DNA from: Abditibacteriota bacterium
Lineage (GTDB): Bacteria; Armatimonadota; UBA5829
DNA: 64,000 nt
Direction of reading: 5' to 3'
NCBI GenBank assembly: GCA_017552965.1
Contig: JAFZNQ010000010.1
Span: 1 to 64,000, forward strand
A program made the position numbers and the translations under genes. Below are positions 9,022 to 18,541 of the stretch, piece after piece. The notes below the pieces were generated by a model. The model had not been told where the DNA came from, made no database searches, and worked only from the letters and a program-made list of their open reading frames with translations. The number at the start of each line of letters is the position of its first letter. Within the stretch, counting starts at the first letter, position 1.

Positions 9022-10057
9022 CTTCTCTGTCACCTGCCGTAAACGAAAATTCGGTGTGGGTATCATATTCCTCTCCCGGCATCAGCGCGCAGGAGGGGTA
9101 ATCACTGTGGTTGGGGCTGTCGGGCCAGAACTGGGTCTCCAGGCACAGGGCCTGATGCTTCACCAGAGGCATACCGTACTTGCCCAGGGGCTCGCAGAGC
9201 ATGTTGGACGTATAGAGCTGTATACCGGGCAGATCCGTGGACACGGTCATGGTGATATCCGTCTCCGGACAGAACACCACCGCAGCCTTTTTCCACGAAC
9301 GGTCCGTCCCCAGTATGTAGTTGTGGTCGTAGCCTCCCCCCACCACCGAGAGCTGAGGGTCGTCCTCGTCTATATCGCATCCTATGGCCTTGGGCAGGGT
9401 AAAGTCAAAGACTGTGTCCTTTACGCTCTCTCTTTTCAGAGGGATGAAGCTTTCGTCCACCGGCAGCCATTCGCCGGCGAAGATCTGCAGGCTGTGCTCC
9501 AGGCAATCGCCCCTCCCCGCCAGGTTGAAATAGCTGTGATTGGTGAGATTGCATATGGTGGGCTTGTCCGTCACCGCATGATATCTTATGTCCAGAGCGC
9601 TGTCGGTCAGAGTAAAGGTCACGTTGACGCAGAGCTCTCCGGGGTAGCCCTGGTCTCCGTCGGGAGACACGTAGTTCAGAGTCAGCGACGGAGCGTCTCC
9701 GTCCTTCAGCTCCTCCAGCTCCCACACCTGCCGGGAAAATCCCTTGACGCCTCCGTGGATATGACATCCCGTGGACTCTTCGTTGCGGTCCAGACTATAA
9801 TCGGAGCCCCCCACGGAAAATCTGCCTTCGGCAATGCGGTTGGCATAGCGTCCGATGGTCGCTCCCTGACTGGAATTGCCCTCCACGTAGCCCTGCAGGC
9901 TGTCATAGCCCAGGATCACGTCCACACCCTTTACCTTCAGGGATACGAGGGTGGCGCCGTAGCTGATGATACCGGCTTCCATCATACCCGCAGACAGGGT
10001 ATATATGAATACAGGCTCTTCCGTGACGAGCCTGCCATACTGCTCTTTCTTTATCAA
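9014..10057 (-). CDS. galM: Aldose 1-epimerase (mutarotase)
   Basis: A galactose mutarotase family protein that interconverts alpha and beta anomers of hexoses released by the glycosidases encoded behind it. Family motifs seen: IGRYANRIA, HIHGG, NLTNHSYFNLAG (catalytic His) and LETQFWPDSPN near the C-terminus (catalytic Glu). No signal peptide, so cytoplasmic. The frame opens at a GTG at 10069 without a Shine-Dalgarno. The TTG at 10057 has GAGG 6 nt upstream and yields MIKKEQYGRL, so I prefer it; length is then 347, normal for GalM. It is the first gene of a three-gene operon with two beta-mannosidases, divergent from the UPF0210 gene. Confidence 0.88.
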   Translation of the reverse strand: MIKKEQYGRLVTEEPVFIYTLSAGMMEAGIISYGATLVSLKVKGVDVILGYDSLQGYVEGNSSQGATIGRYANRIAEGRFSVGGSDYSLDRNEESTGCHIHGGVKGFSRQVWELEELKDGDAPSLTLNYVSPDGDQGYPGELCVNVTFTLTDSALDIRYHAVTDKPTICNLTNHSYFNLAGRGDCLEHSLQIFAGEWLPVDESFIPLKRESVKDTVFDFTLPKAIGCDIDEDDPQLSVVGGGYDHNYILGTDRSWKKAAVVFCPETDITMTVSTDLPGIQLYTSNMLCEPLGKYGMPLVKHQALCLETQFWPDSPNHSDYPSCALMPGEEYDTHTEFSFTAGDREDD

Positions 10058-10099
10058 AACGCACCTCACAAATATGGATTGGATATATTGCTCGCTTTT

Positions 10100-10105
10100 A
10101 TTATA
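10100..10105 (-). promoter_or_regulatory. -10 element of the galM operon
   Basis: TATAAT on the minus strand with an upstream TGA (extended -10). No good -35 is seen at the proper distance. Confidence 0.5.
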
Positions 10106-10147
10106 TCACATATCTGCCCCGTCATAGGGCCGTCCGTCCCGGAAAAA

Positions 10148-10176
10148 TTGATTATACTCCCCTGTAATGATATAAT
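10148..10176 (+). promoter_or_regulatory. Promoter of the UPF0210 gene
   Basis: TTGATT and TATAAT separated by exactly 17 nt, with TGA before the -10. It lies 27 nt upstream of the start codon and diverges from the galM promoter. Confidence 0.8.
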
Positions 10177-10202
10177 TATTATGAATTTAGAAGGAGACCC
10201 AC

Positions 10203-11573
10203 ATGATTGCGACTGTTGACATAATGTCCACCATCCAGATGATCCAGAACGAAAAGCTGGACGTAAGAGCGGTAAACATGGGTATCGATCTCTTTGACTG
10301 TTCCGACAGAGATATCAATACCGCCTGCAGGCTCATGAGAGAAAAGATAGTCAGACTGGCGGAGCCTCTCCCCAGGATATGCGATCATATCTCACGCAAA
10401 TACGGCATCCCCGTGGTAAACCGGCGGGTGGCTGTGAGCCCAGTGGCAGACGTGCTCAGCGGACACGGCATAGACGAGCTGGCCAAGTTTGCCGACACCA
10501 TGAACTCCGCCGCAGAGGAAGCCGGCATCGATATCATAGGCGGCTACAGCGCCATGGTGCAGAAGGGCATGACAGACACTGACAAGGCTCTCATAGAGTC
10601 CCTGCCCCGGGTGCTGTCGGAGACAGGCAGGCTCTGCTCCTCCGTCAACGCCGCCTCCACCAAGGCCGGCATCAACGTTGACGCTCTGATCCTCCTGGGG
10701 CACACTCTGAAGGAAATAGCCCAAAGGACCGAGAAGGACGACGGCTTTGGCTGCTGCAAGCTGAGTATATTTGCCAACATGCCTGAGGACAACCCCTTTA
10801 TGTCCGGAGCCTACAAGGGTATCGGCGAGCCCGAGACCGTCATCAACATAGGCGTATCCGGACCGGGAGTAGTCAAGAGAGCTATCGAAAGAGCTGTCTC
10901 CAGGTCCGAGGAAGTGGACCTGGCAGCCATTGCCGAGGAGATCAAATACACCGCATACAGAGTCACCAAGGTGGGCGAGATGCTGGGCAGAGAGGTAGCC
11001 AAGGAAATAGGCGCCGAGTTCGGCATAGTGGACCTGTCTCTGGCTCCCACCCCTGCCGTAGGAGATTCTGTAGGAGAGATATTTGAGGCCATGGGCATCA
11101 GCCATATAGGCGGCCCCGGCAACACTGCCGCTCTGGCTCTCCTCAACGACGCGGTAAAGAAGGGAGGCACCTTTGCTTCCGGCTCCGTGGGAGGTCTTTC
11201 GGGCGCCTTTATACCCGTTGCAGAGGATTCCGCTCTTGCCGGCGCAGCCGAGGAGGGCTGGCTGAGCATCGAAAAGCTGGAAGCAATGACCAGCGTGTGC
11301 AGCGTGGGTCTGGATATGATAGCGGTGCCCGGCTACACCAGCCCCGAGACCCTCACGGCCATATGTATGGACGAGCTGGCTATAGGCGTCATCAACCGCA
11401 AGACCACCTCAGTGAGGATCATCCCCGTCCCCGGCAAGAAGCCCGGCGACAGAGCTGTCTTCGGAGGTCTGTTCGGCGAATCGCCGGTGATGGACATCAA
11501 AAACAACACCTCCTCCGTGTTTGTCCGGCACGGCGGCAGGATCCCCGCTCCCCTTACGAGCCTGAACAACTGA
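10203..11573 (+). CDS. UPF0210/DUF711 family protein
   Basis: A 456-residue member of the UPF0210 (DUF711, 'PFL family') proteins. These conserved cytoplasmic proteins have a fold related to pyruvate formate-lyase but no known reaction and no glycyl radical motif. The opening (TIQMIQNEKLDVRAVNMGI) and the GGPGNTAALALLNDAVKKGG segment are typical, and the length matches the family. AAGGAGA precedes the ATG by 6 nt. In many bacteria an ACT-domain protein lies directly upstream; here galM diverges instead. The next gene, lplA, starts 16 nt after the stop and is probably co-transcribed. Role unknown. Confidence 0.88.
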   Translation: MIATVDIMSTIQMIQNEKLDVRAVNMGIDLFDCSDRDINTACRLMREKIVRLAEPLPRICDHISRKYGIPVVNRRVAVSPVADVLSGHGIDELAKFADTMNSAAEEAGIDIIGGYSAMVQKGMTDTDKALIESLPRVLSETGRLCSSVNAASTKAGINVDALILLGHTLKEIAQRTEKDDGFGCCKLSIFANMPEDNPFMSGAYKGIGEPETVINIGVSGPGVVKRAIERAVSRSEEVDLAAIAEEIKYTAYRVTKVGEMLGREVAKEIGAEFGIVDLSLAPTPAVGDSVGEIFEAMGISHIGGPGNTAALALLNDAVKKGGTFASGSVGGLSGAFIPVAEDSALAGAAEEGWLSIEKLEAMTSVCSVGLDMIAVPGYTSPETLTAICMDELAIGVINRKTTSVRIIPVPGKKPGDRAVFGGLFGESPVMDIKNNTSSVFVRHGGRIPAPLTSLNN

Positions 11574-11589
11574 CGGGAGCCCGCCGTTT

Positions 11590-12585
11590 ATGCTGTATAT
11601 CTACAACACTTCCACAGACCCTTATTTCAACATGGCATGTGAGGAATATCTGCTGACGGAGTTCCGTCCGGGAGAGGCCGTGTTCATGCTCTGGCAGAAC
11701 AGCCCCGCCATCATAGTAGGCAAGAACCAGAACACTCTGGAGGAGATCAACTCCTCATACATAGAGGAGACGGGCATCCCGGTAGTCAGAAGGCTTTCCG
11801 GCGGCGGCTGCGTGTATCATGATCTGGGCAACCTGAATTTTACGGTCATCACCGATTATGCCGACGGCTTTTTTGACTCTTTGGACATGTTCACCCGTCC
11901 CGTCACAGGAGTTCTGGAAGACCTGGGCATCAAGGCAGAGCTCAGGGGGAGAAACGATATTTCCATCGAAGGACGCAAGTTTTCCGGCAATTCCCAGACT
12001 GTGATAGGCGGCAGGATACTGCATCACGGCACCATCATGCTGGACGTGAACACAGACGCTCTCGCCAAAGCTCTCTCCGTCCCCAGGGCAAAGATAGAGA
12101 GCAAGGGCATCAAAAGCGTCAGAAAGAGAGTGACCAACATCAACGCCCATCTCCCGGAGCCTGTCACTCCCGCCGGGTTTGCCTCTCTGCTGCGCAGCAA
12201 AATGACCGAGTCGTACCCTCTGGAGGACTATTCCTTCAGTCCTGAAGACACGGCATGCATCATCCGGCTGCGGGACGCCAAATACAGGACATTTGAATGG
12301 AATTACGGTCAGTCCCCCTCCTTTTCGTACACCAGACAGATCAAGCTGACCGCCGGGCTCATCAGATTTTCCTTCAACACGGAGGGGTCTGTCATCACTG
12401 AAGCCGCCATTACCGGCGACTTTTTCGGCGTGGAAGACATAGGGGGACTGTGCCGGGCACTGCAGGGCGTCCGGTTTACTCCCGAGGCTCTGACAAGGGC
12501 CCTGCTTGCCGCGGATACGGAGAGATATATCAGATTTTTGACAGACGCCGATATCCCGGAGCTATGCCGGGCGCTGTTTGAATGA
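11590..12585 (+). CDS. lplA: Lipoate-protein ligase A
   Basis: Attaches free lipoate via lipoyl-AMP to E2 subunits or to the glycine cleavage H protein. Seen: RRLSGGGCVYHDLGNLNF (about residues 71-88), the lipoyl-AMP-binding loop typical of LplA, KFSGNSQ with the conserved Lys, and HHGTIMLDV. The C-terminal third is the small accessory domain, so the 331-residue protein is the complete two-domain form. No lipoyl protein is encoded in this window. It follows the UPF0210 gene by 16 nt and probably shares its promoter. Confidence 0.9.
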   Translation: MLYIYNTSTDPYFNMACEEYLLTEFRPGEAVFMLWQNSPAIIVGKNQNTLEEINSSYIEETGIPVVRRLSGGGCVYHDLGNLNFTVITDYADGFFDSLDMFTRPVTGVLEDLGIKAELRGRNDISIEGRKFSGNSQTVIGGRILHHGTIMLDVNTDALAKALSVPRAKIESKGIKSVRKRVTNINAHLPEPVTPAGFASLLRSKMTESYPLEDYSFSPEDTACIIRLRDAKYRTFEWNYGQSPSFSYTRQIKLTAGLIRFSFNTEGSVITEAAITGDFFGVEDIGGLCRALQGVRFTPEALTRALLAADTERYIRFLTDADIPELCRALFE

Positions 12586-12613
12586 CGGTCCTTATAAAAA
12601 TCTATAGATTTTT

Positions 12614-12651
12614 TTGACATTCATGCAGACGCCGCTCCATAATGGTATAAT
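12614..12651 (+). promoter_or_regulatory. Promoter region of the glycyl radical enzyme operon
   Basis: TTGACA at 12614 pairs with CATAAT at 12638 (18-nt spacer). A second, extended -10 (TGGTATAAT) overlaps at 12643-12651, but TTGACA is 26 nt from it, so that one must act without this -35. Either could serve the four-gene operon. Confidence 0.6.
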
Positions 12652-12705
12652 ATATACGATATGGGTGTCGGCTCTGCATCCGGCGCTATGTTTTCGGAGA
12701 AGTAT

Positions 12706-15315
12706 ATGAAAATCATTCTGATCACATTTATCCTGACGCTTTCTGCCGTCCTTCCCTGCTTTGCGTACATCATACCCAACGCCAAGTACCCTTCGGAGGA
12801 CGTGATCCTGGCTCAGGTCATAGCCGACAGCTCCTACGGCATCATCCCCGGGGGCGCCGCCGACTGCACCGAAGGGCTGAAGACAGCCATACGCGACTGC
12901 GAAGAGATGGGCGGCGGCACCGTGTTCCTGCCCGCAGGGGAATATCTGGTGACAGGGCCCGTGTGCATTCCGTCCACTGTGGTCCTTCGGGGCGACTGGA
13001 CCGACCCGCTGAACAACAAAAAAGACAGAGATCCCGGCACTGTGATCATAGCAAAGCCTGCCCCAAAGGCGCTCGGCAGATCGCCATATGACGGAGCCTT
13101 GTTCATAGTGGAGGCCAGCGCGGGCCTCATGGGCCTCACCTTCTGGTATCCCGAGCAAAACAGCGCTGCCCCCGTGGCCTTCGGTCCCACCGTCTGCGTC
13201 AAGCCCGAGGACGACGACTACGTCACCACCAACGTGTACAGACCCAAAAAGATAGTCTCCTGCGCCACTCTGAAGGATCTGACTCTCATCAACTCCTACA
13301 GAGGCATCAACGCCGAATACAGCCACGAACTGTGTCAGCTGGAGACCATAAGGGTCTGCGGCCTGGATTACGGCATCAAAATGTCCAACTCCACCGACGT
13401 GGGCTACAGCGCCGACATATTCATCAGCCCCGACGTATGGCTTCGGGCCGGCAAGTATTCCTGCCCGGATCCTGTGAGCCTCAAATACTATTGCAGGGAA
13501 AATACGGAAGCGCTGGTCCTGGGATGGCTGGATGACGAGACCCTCTCCGACATCAGGATCAACGGCTGCAATCTGGGCATACACTTTCTGGATCAGGGCT
13601 TTTGGGGGCTCTTTTACGACGTGGAGGTGACTGACACCCACACCGCCGTTCTCTGCGAGAACCTGAACACCTGGGCCGGCGCGGTCATGTCCCGGGGCGT
13701 ACTTTCCGGCGACGATTATGCGGTCAAATGCGACTCAGTGACCGGAGTCCTCAAGCTCTGCGGCTTCACTCTGAAAGGCAAGACCGAAGGAAAAAGGCTG
13801 CGCATCAACGACGCTCCTGTGACAGAGACTCTCACTCCCCGCACACACTTCCGTCCGGAGCCCAGGCTCTTTGAGCCGGACCTGAAGTCTGCGGACAAGA
13901 CCCATACCGACATATCCGGTCCCCTGCAGAGGTCTCTCGATGAAGCCGCGAGCGCAGGCGGAGGGATAGTGGCTCTGCCTCCCGGCATATTCAGCCTCTA
14001 TAAGCCCATCACCGTGCCCGAAGGCGTACTCCTGACCGGCAGCTCCTGTATATTCATGAAGGACACCACCGATTTCTGCGGTGGCACCGTGATCCTGAGC
14101 TATGTGACCGACGGATATTCTGTGGCTCTCAAAAAGAACGCCGGCGTCAACGGCATGAGGTTTTTCTGCCCCTGCTTTGACAGTGTGACGGCTCTCGGAC
14201 ATATAGAAGCCGGCTCTCCCGAGACCGGGACCTGCTGCATCAAGGGTCTCTCGGACGGAGTGTACGTCACCAACAGCGTGGTGACCGCCGCCTTTACGGG
14301 CATAGATTTCAGAGGCTGCGACCGTCACTACATCAAGAAGGTCTTCGGAGTATGCTATCTGTCCATGATCGCTGCCGGTGGCAAAAACGGCAGCATAGAG
14401 GGAGTGCTGGCCAATATGCACTTCAGCCAGAGGCATTGCCTCAATCAGTTTTTTGATCCGGCAAAAGCCGACCCAGAGCGCAACTGGTATATGCTGGGCA
14501 ACCACATCAGAGACCTGAACCTCAGGCCCCATTGCACTACCGTCAGGATCGAGGACGCAGACAGGGAGCAGATACTCAATCTGTTCATGTACAGTCCATG
14601 CCATCTGATAGACACCAAAAACAGCACCGGCACCTATATCAACGTGTCCTCCGACTTCATGTACGGATATCAGCTGCTGTTTGACCGGAGCCGCGTCCGG
14701 GTCGTCAACTCCCTGAGGTCCTGCGGGGGCTCTGTGTCTGTCACCGACTCGGACGTCAGGATCACGAACCGCATCGCCATCAGCAATATGACCGAGCTGG
14801 ACTATGACTCAACGAAAAGCCCGGTGGACTCCTACCGCTACACGGACAAGATACCTCTCTGCGACTGCGAGACCCTGGACGGCACCAGCCTGGTGTCTCT
14901 GACGGACGACAATCAATACGTGACAGAAGGGTCTCACGCATGGCTCAGGACCGGCTGCAACAAGGACGACAATTATCTGGTGTCGGTGAGATTCCCCGAT
15001 ACGGATATCTCTTCCGTGTGGCCCGAGGGACGGCTCCATATCAGCATATACGTCAACGACTATCACAATATCATCTGGGGCGGCCAGATCCAACTGTGCT
15101 CCGGAGGCAAGCAGCACGAGCAGATGCTGTGCTGGTCTCTGCCCGTGTTCCTGCTCAACAAGGGCTGGAACGAGGTGTATCTGCCCTTTGACAGCGCAGT
15201 GCCCGCGGGAGCTCCCTTCGAGCCGGATCACGCCAACTTTATCACCATGTATTCTTATTTCGGCGAGAACTATGACAACGTATTTGCCATAGACAATATA
15301 TTTGCCTGCAAATAG
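12706..15315 (+). CDS. Secreted protein with two pectin-lyase-like beta-helix domains
   Basis: An 869-residue exported protein with a signal peptide (MKIILITFILTLSAVLPCFA). Two copies of the pectate-lyase-3/GH55-like start motif are visible, each a run of small residues then a strand: GGGTVFLPAGEYLVTGPV (about 65-85) and GGGIVALPPGIFSLYKPI (about 415-435). Each opens a parallel beta helix. The last 150 residues form a separate beta-sandwich-like domain. Such proteins are usually polysaccharide lyases or hydrolases, but no catalytic residues can be assigned. The frame extends 15 codons upstream; the ATG at 12706 is preferred because GGAGAAG precedes it and the signal peptide starts there. First gene of the operon with the glycyl radical enzyme. 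Confidence 0.75.
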   Translation: MKIILITFILTLSAVLPCFAYIIPNAKYPSEDVILAQVIADSSYGIIPGGAADCTEGLKTAIRDCEEMGGGTVFLPAGEYLVTGPVCIPSTVVLRGDWTDPLNNKKDRDPGTVIIAKPAPKALGRSPYDGALFIVEASAGLMGLTFWYPEQNSAAPVAFGPTVCVKPEDDDYVTTNVYRPKKIVSCATLKDLTLINSYRGINAEYSHELCQLETIRVCGLDYGIKMSNSTDVGYSADIFISPDVWLRAGKYSCPDPVSLKYYCRENTEALVLGWLDDETLSDIRINGCNLGIHFLDQGFWGLFYDVEVTDTHTAVLCENLNTWAGAVMSRGVLSGDDYAVKCDSVTGVLKLCGFTLKGKTEGKRLRINDAPVTETLTPRTHFRPEPRLFEPDLKSADKTHTDISGPLQRSLDEAASAGGGIVALPPGIFSLYKPITVPEGVLLTGSSCIFMKDTTDFCGGTVILSYVTDGYSVALKKNAGVNGMRFFCPCFDSVTALGHIEAGSPETGTCCIKGLSDGVYVTNSVVTAAFTGIDFRGCDRHYIKKVFGVCYLSMIAAGGKNGSIEGVLANMHFSQRHCLNQFFDPAKADPERNWYMLGNHIRDLNLRPHCTTVRIEDADREQILNLFMYSPCHLIDTKNSTGTYINVSSDFMYGYQLLFDRSRVRVVNSLRSCGGSVSVTDSDVRITNRIAISNMTELDYDSTKSPVDSYRYTDKIPLCDCETLDGTSLVSLTDDNQYVTEGSHAWLRTGCNKDDNYLVSVRFPDTDISSVWPEGRLHISIYVNDYHNIIWGGQIQLCSGGKQHEQMLCWSLPVFLLNKGWNEVYLPFDSAVPAGAPFEPDHANFITMYSYFGENYDNVFAIDNIFACK

Positions 15316-15323
15316 AGACCGAT

Positions 15324-16235
15324 ATGAGCATACCGACAAGGCCCCGGATCAGAAAACACGGGACGGTGAAGCTGCATACGGTGGAGACCACTCCCATAGT
15401 ATTCGGAGACAGGCTGTACAGATTCGAATACGTCCGCCCGGCAGATCTCAACCCGGCCAACCGGGAGCGCCGGTCGCATTTTCACTTTGTGGATCTCAGG
15501 ACCGGTCAGGCCACGCCGCCCTTTGCCTATGACCATCATATGGGATCAGCCTATACGGACGGCGGCGTCATGTATGCCGTGGGCGCGGCAGGCTGCTGCG
15601 GAAGCGACACCCTGCATATATTCAGGTCCGGGGATCTGCGGGAGTGGGAGCTGTGGGGCGAGCTGTCCCTGCCGGGACATGAGATATACAACACAGGCAT
15701 ATGCAAGAGAGACGGAGCCTATACTCTGCTCTACGAGATCGGGGCGCCCCCTGAGGAAGCGGGAAATCCCTTTACCTTCAGGTTCGCCCGATCGGAGGAT
15801 CTGTCCCGATGGACCACCCTGCCCCGGGAGTATGTGTTCCAAAAGGACCGCTACGCGGGAGGTCCGGCCATCTATTACACGGGTGACGGCTATTATTACG
15901 TACTGTATCTGGAGGAATATCCGGGTCCCTGCTACGCCAACTGCATAGCCAGATCCCGGGACCTGATCCAATGGGAATACAGCAAGCTCAATCCCGTGCT
16001 GATGTTTGACGAATACTCAGACAAGCTGATAGCCGACCCTTTTCTCACCGTCGAAGAACAAAGGGTGATAGACGGCGCCACGGACGTCAACAACAGCGAT
16101 ATGGAGATATGCGAATGGAACGGCAGGACCATCATATATTACAGCTGGGGGGATCAGCAGGGCCATGAGTTTTTGGCCGAAGCCTCCTGGGAAGGGACCG
16201 TGAGGGACTTTCTTGAAAGCTGGTTTCAGAAATAA
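15324..16235 (+). CDS. Beta-propeller glycosidase-like protein (GH43/GH130-like)
   Basis: A 303-residue protein without a signal peptide. It has repeated blade-like stretches, including HIFRSGDLREWELWG, RFARSEDLSRWTTL and CIARSRDLIQWEYS. The recurring 'S-x-DL-x-x-W' motif is typical of five-bladed propellers of GH43, GH32 and GH130 families. Acidic residues that could be catalytic are present (EIYNTGICKRDG, LIADPFLTVEEQ), but the triad cannot be fixed. It starts 8 nt after the lyase-fold gene and should act in the cytoplasm, for example as a hydrolase or phosphorylase for imported oligosaccharide. A non-enzymatic role is possible. Confidence 0.6.
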   Translation: MSIPTRPRIRKHGTVKLHTVETTPIVFGDRLYRFEYVRPADLNPANRERRSHFHFVDLRTGQATPPFAYDHHMGSAYTDGGVMYAVGAAGCCGSDTLHIFRSGDLREWELWGELSLPGHEIYNTGICKRDGAYTLLYEIGAPPEEAGNPFTFRFARSEDLSRWTTLPREYVFQKDRYAGGPAIYYTGDGYYYVLYLEEYPGPCYANCIARSRDLIQWEYSKLNPVLMFDEYSDKLIADPFLTVEEQRVIDGATDVNNSDMEICEWNGRTIIYYSWGDQQGHEFLAEASWEGTVRDFLESWFQK

Positions 16236-16270
16236 TCAATAATTCAGGATATACATTCAGGGAGGACATT

Positions 16271-18541
16271 ATGTACGAGCTTTCCGACAGGATCCAGAGA
16301 CTCCGCGAAGAAGCGGTCAACAGCAAAACCTACATGAAAAACTGGGGCTTGCAGCGCCACCTGTACTATACTTTGGGCGCCTGTGAAGCCAGACTGAGAG
16401 GCGAGACCAACACGGAGATAGTCGCCTCCGGCATGACCAGGACCATAGACAGCTTTACTCCCGTGATAATCCCCGGAGAGATACTGGTTGGCTTTACCAT
16501 CGGAGAAGGAGAGCACTACTTCATACCTCAGGAAGAGACGGCCTGCCGTCGGGCTCTGACGGACAACGGCGCCACCCCCGAAGACATCGAGAAATTCCTG
16601 GCCTTCGTCAAGGAGCCTCCCGCCAATCCTGTCCCTGACCCGGAGCCCGACCTGACCGAGGAAGAGATCCGCACTCAGCAGGATCACACTGCCCTGGGCT
16701 GGTGCTGCTCTCAGAACCACTCGGTCATCGCCTACAAAAAGATCCTTGAAAAGGGCTACGAAGGCATGCTCCGGGAAGTGGAAGAAGGCGAGAAAAAGAA
16801 CGGCCCCCTGCCCATTTACCGAGCTATGAAGCGCATCTGCCTCTCCGCCTGCGATCTGGGCAAAAGATATGCCGACAAGGCCCGGGAGCTGCTGCAACAG
16901 GCCGACTCCGATCACGAAAAGGCAGATCTGGAAGCCATTATCCGGATCTGCGACAGAGTCCCCCGTCATCCGGCGACCTCCTTCATAGAAGCGGCTCAGT
17001 CCCTGCTCTTCGCTCATATACTGAACACCTGGGAGGACGACGTCAACGCCAACTCTCTGGGGCGTCTGGATCAGATACTCTATCCCTACTACGCGGCCGA
17101 CAGAGAAAAAGGCATACTCACCGACCGGGAGGCATTTGAGATCATCTGCGCCCTGTGGATCAAGCTCTACAGGGACTATGACGTTCAGCAGTCCTGTATA
17201 GGCGGCACGGACGCCGAAGGCAATAGCCAGGTCAATCCCCTGTCTTATCTTATGCTGGACGCCACCGAAGCCCTGGGCTTCGTGAGGTGTCTCTCCGTCC
17301 GGTATTCTGCCCGGACAGAGAAGGAGTTCCTGAGAAGGGCTCTGGAGGTCACCGCAAACGTGGGAAAGGGCGTGCCCTTCTTCTTCAACGACGACGTGAT
17401 GATCCCCGCGCTGGAATACAAAAAGATCCCTCATGAGGACGCCTGCGGATACACACAGATAGGCTGTGTGGAGACTGTCATCCCCGGCAAATCCAACCCC
17501 CACGCCGTCAGCGGACAGATCAACGTGCTGAAGACCATAGAATACATACTCTGCGACGGCTATAATATGAATCGTCCCGAGCTCAAAAGCGGTCTTTCTC
17601 TGGGCGACTACGAGTCCCTGGACACCTATGAGAGCTTTTGCGAGGCGGTAAAAAAGCAGATGGCCTACATGTTCGACCAGAGCTGCATCAAGATCAAAAA
17701 GACAGCCGACGCCTGGGTCCACGTGTTCCCCCGCCCCTACAAATCCCTGTTGACTGAGGGCTGCATCGAAAGAGGCCTTGATTTTAACAACAAGGGCGCT
17801 CTCTATGATTATTATCAGGTGTGCATATGCGGCATACCCAACCTGGCAGACTCCCTGACAGTCATCAAAAAATTCGTCTATGACGACAAGCGCTACACAC
17901 TGACAGAGCTGAAGGAGATCCTCCTTGGCAACTTTGCCGACGAAGCCGTCAGACAGGAATTCGTGCGCAAGGCACCCAAGTACGGCAACGACATCGAAGA
18001 GGTGGACAGTCTGGCTGCCCGCATCACCGATTATGCCTGCGACCTGCTGGAAGAATATTCGGACAAGTATCACATGTCCTACCACGCTCAGCCCTTCACC
18101 TTCCTGTGGATGATCGACCACGGACACGCCACCGCAGCCTCACCCGACGGCCGCCGGGCGGGCGAGCCTCTGGCCTACAGCTGCTCCGCCATGCAGGGCA
18201 GAGACCACAAAGGTCTCACCGCCCTGCTCAACTCCATATGCGGACTGCCGGGCAAAAAGGCCCCGGGGACCATTTCGGCCATCGTGGAGACCGACCCCAA
18301 GCTGTTCAGCAGCCACAATATCGACCTTATGACAGACACCCTCATAGCCGCAGGCAAAAAGGGTCTCTCCAACGTGCAATTCAACATAGTGGACGCCGAT
18401 ACCCTCATTGACGCCCAGAAGCATCCGGAGCACTACAGCAATCTGGCCGTGAGAGTGTCCGGCTTCAGCCAGAAGTTCAATCTGCTGTCGCCGGAATTGC
18501 AGAACCATATCATAGGAAGAACCAAACACCAATGTCTGTAA
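16271..18541 (+). CDS. Glycyl radical enzyme 1 (CVE-type, substrate unknown)
   Basis: A 756-residue member of the pyruvate formate-lyase/glycerol dehydratase superfamily. The thiyl-radical Cys is Cys399 in IGCVETVIPGK and the glycyl radical is Gly731 in VRVSGFSQKF, followed by the conserved SPELQNHIIGRTKH tail. The CVE motif marks dehydratase/lyase-type members; true pyruvate formate-lyases have Cys-Cys. The Asp found 14 residues after the Cys in diol dehydratases is absent here (Val413 by simple counting). The RVSGF form is unusual, since most have RVxGY. Its cognate activase overlaps the last 10 nt. GGAGGACATT precedes the ATG. Cytoplasmic, oxygen-sensitive by family. The substrate may be a product of the preceding lyase and propeller proteins, which is inference. 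Confidence 0.9.
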   Translation: MYELSDRIQRLREEAVNSKTYMKNWGLQRHLYYTLGACEARLRGETNTEIVASGMTRTIDSFTPVIIPGEILVGFTIGEGEHYFIPQEETACRRALTDNGATPEDIEKFLAFVKEPPANPVPDPEPDLTEEEIRTQQDHTALGWCCSQNHSVIAYKKILEKGYEGMLREVEEGEKKNGPLPIYRAMKRICLSACDLGKRYADKARELLQQADSDHEKADLEAIIRICDRVPRHPATSFIEAAQSLLFAHILNTWEDDVNANSLGRLDQILYPYYAADREKGILTDREAFEIICALWIKLYRDYDVQQSCIGGTDAEGNSQVNPLSYLMLDATEALGFVRCLSVRYSARTEKEFLRRALEVTANVGKGVPFFFNDDVMIPALEYKKIPHEDACGYTQIGCVETVIPGKSNPHAVSGQINVLKTIEYILCDGYNMNRPELKSGLSLGDYESLDTYESFCEAVKKQMAYMFDQSCIKIKKTADAWVHVFPRPYKSLLTEGCIERGLDFNNKGALYDYYQVCICGIPNLADSLTVIKKFVYDDKRYTLTELKEILLGNFADEAVRQEFVRKAPKYGNDIEEVDSLAARITDYACDLLEEYSDKYHMSYHAQPFTFLWMIDHGHATAASPDGRRAGEPLAYSCSAMQGRDHKGLTALLNSICGLPGKKAPGTISAIVETDPKLFSSHNIDLMTDTLIAAGKKGLSNVQFNIVDADTLIDAQKHPEHYSNLAVRVSGFSQKFNLLSPELQNHIIGRTKHQCL

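Noticed and set aside
16244-18127. A 627-codon open frame opposite glycyl radical enzyme 1
   Set aside because: Antisense to a gene with clear catalytic motifs; no start signals.
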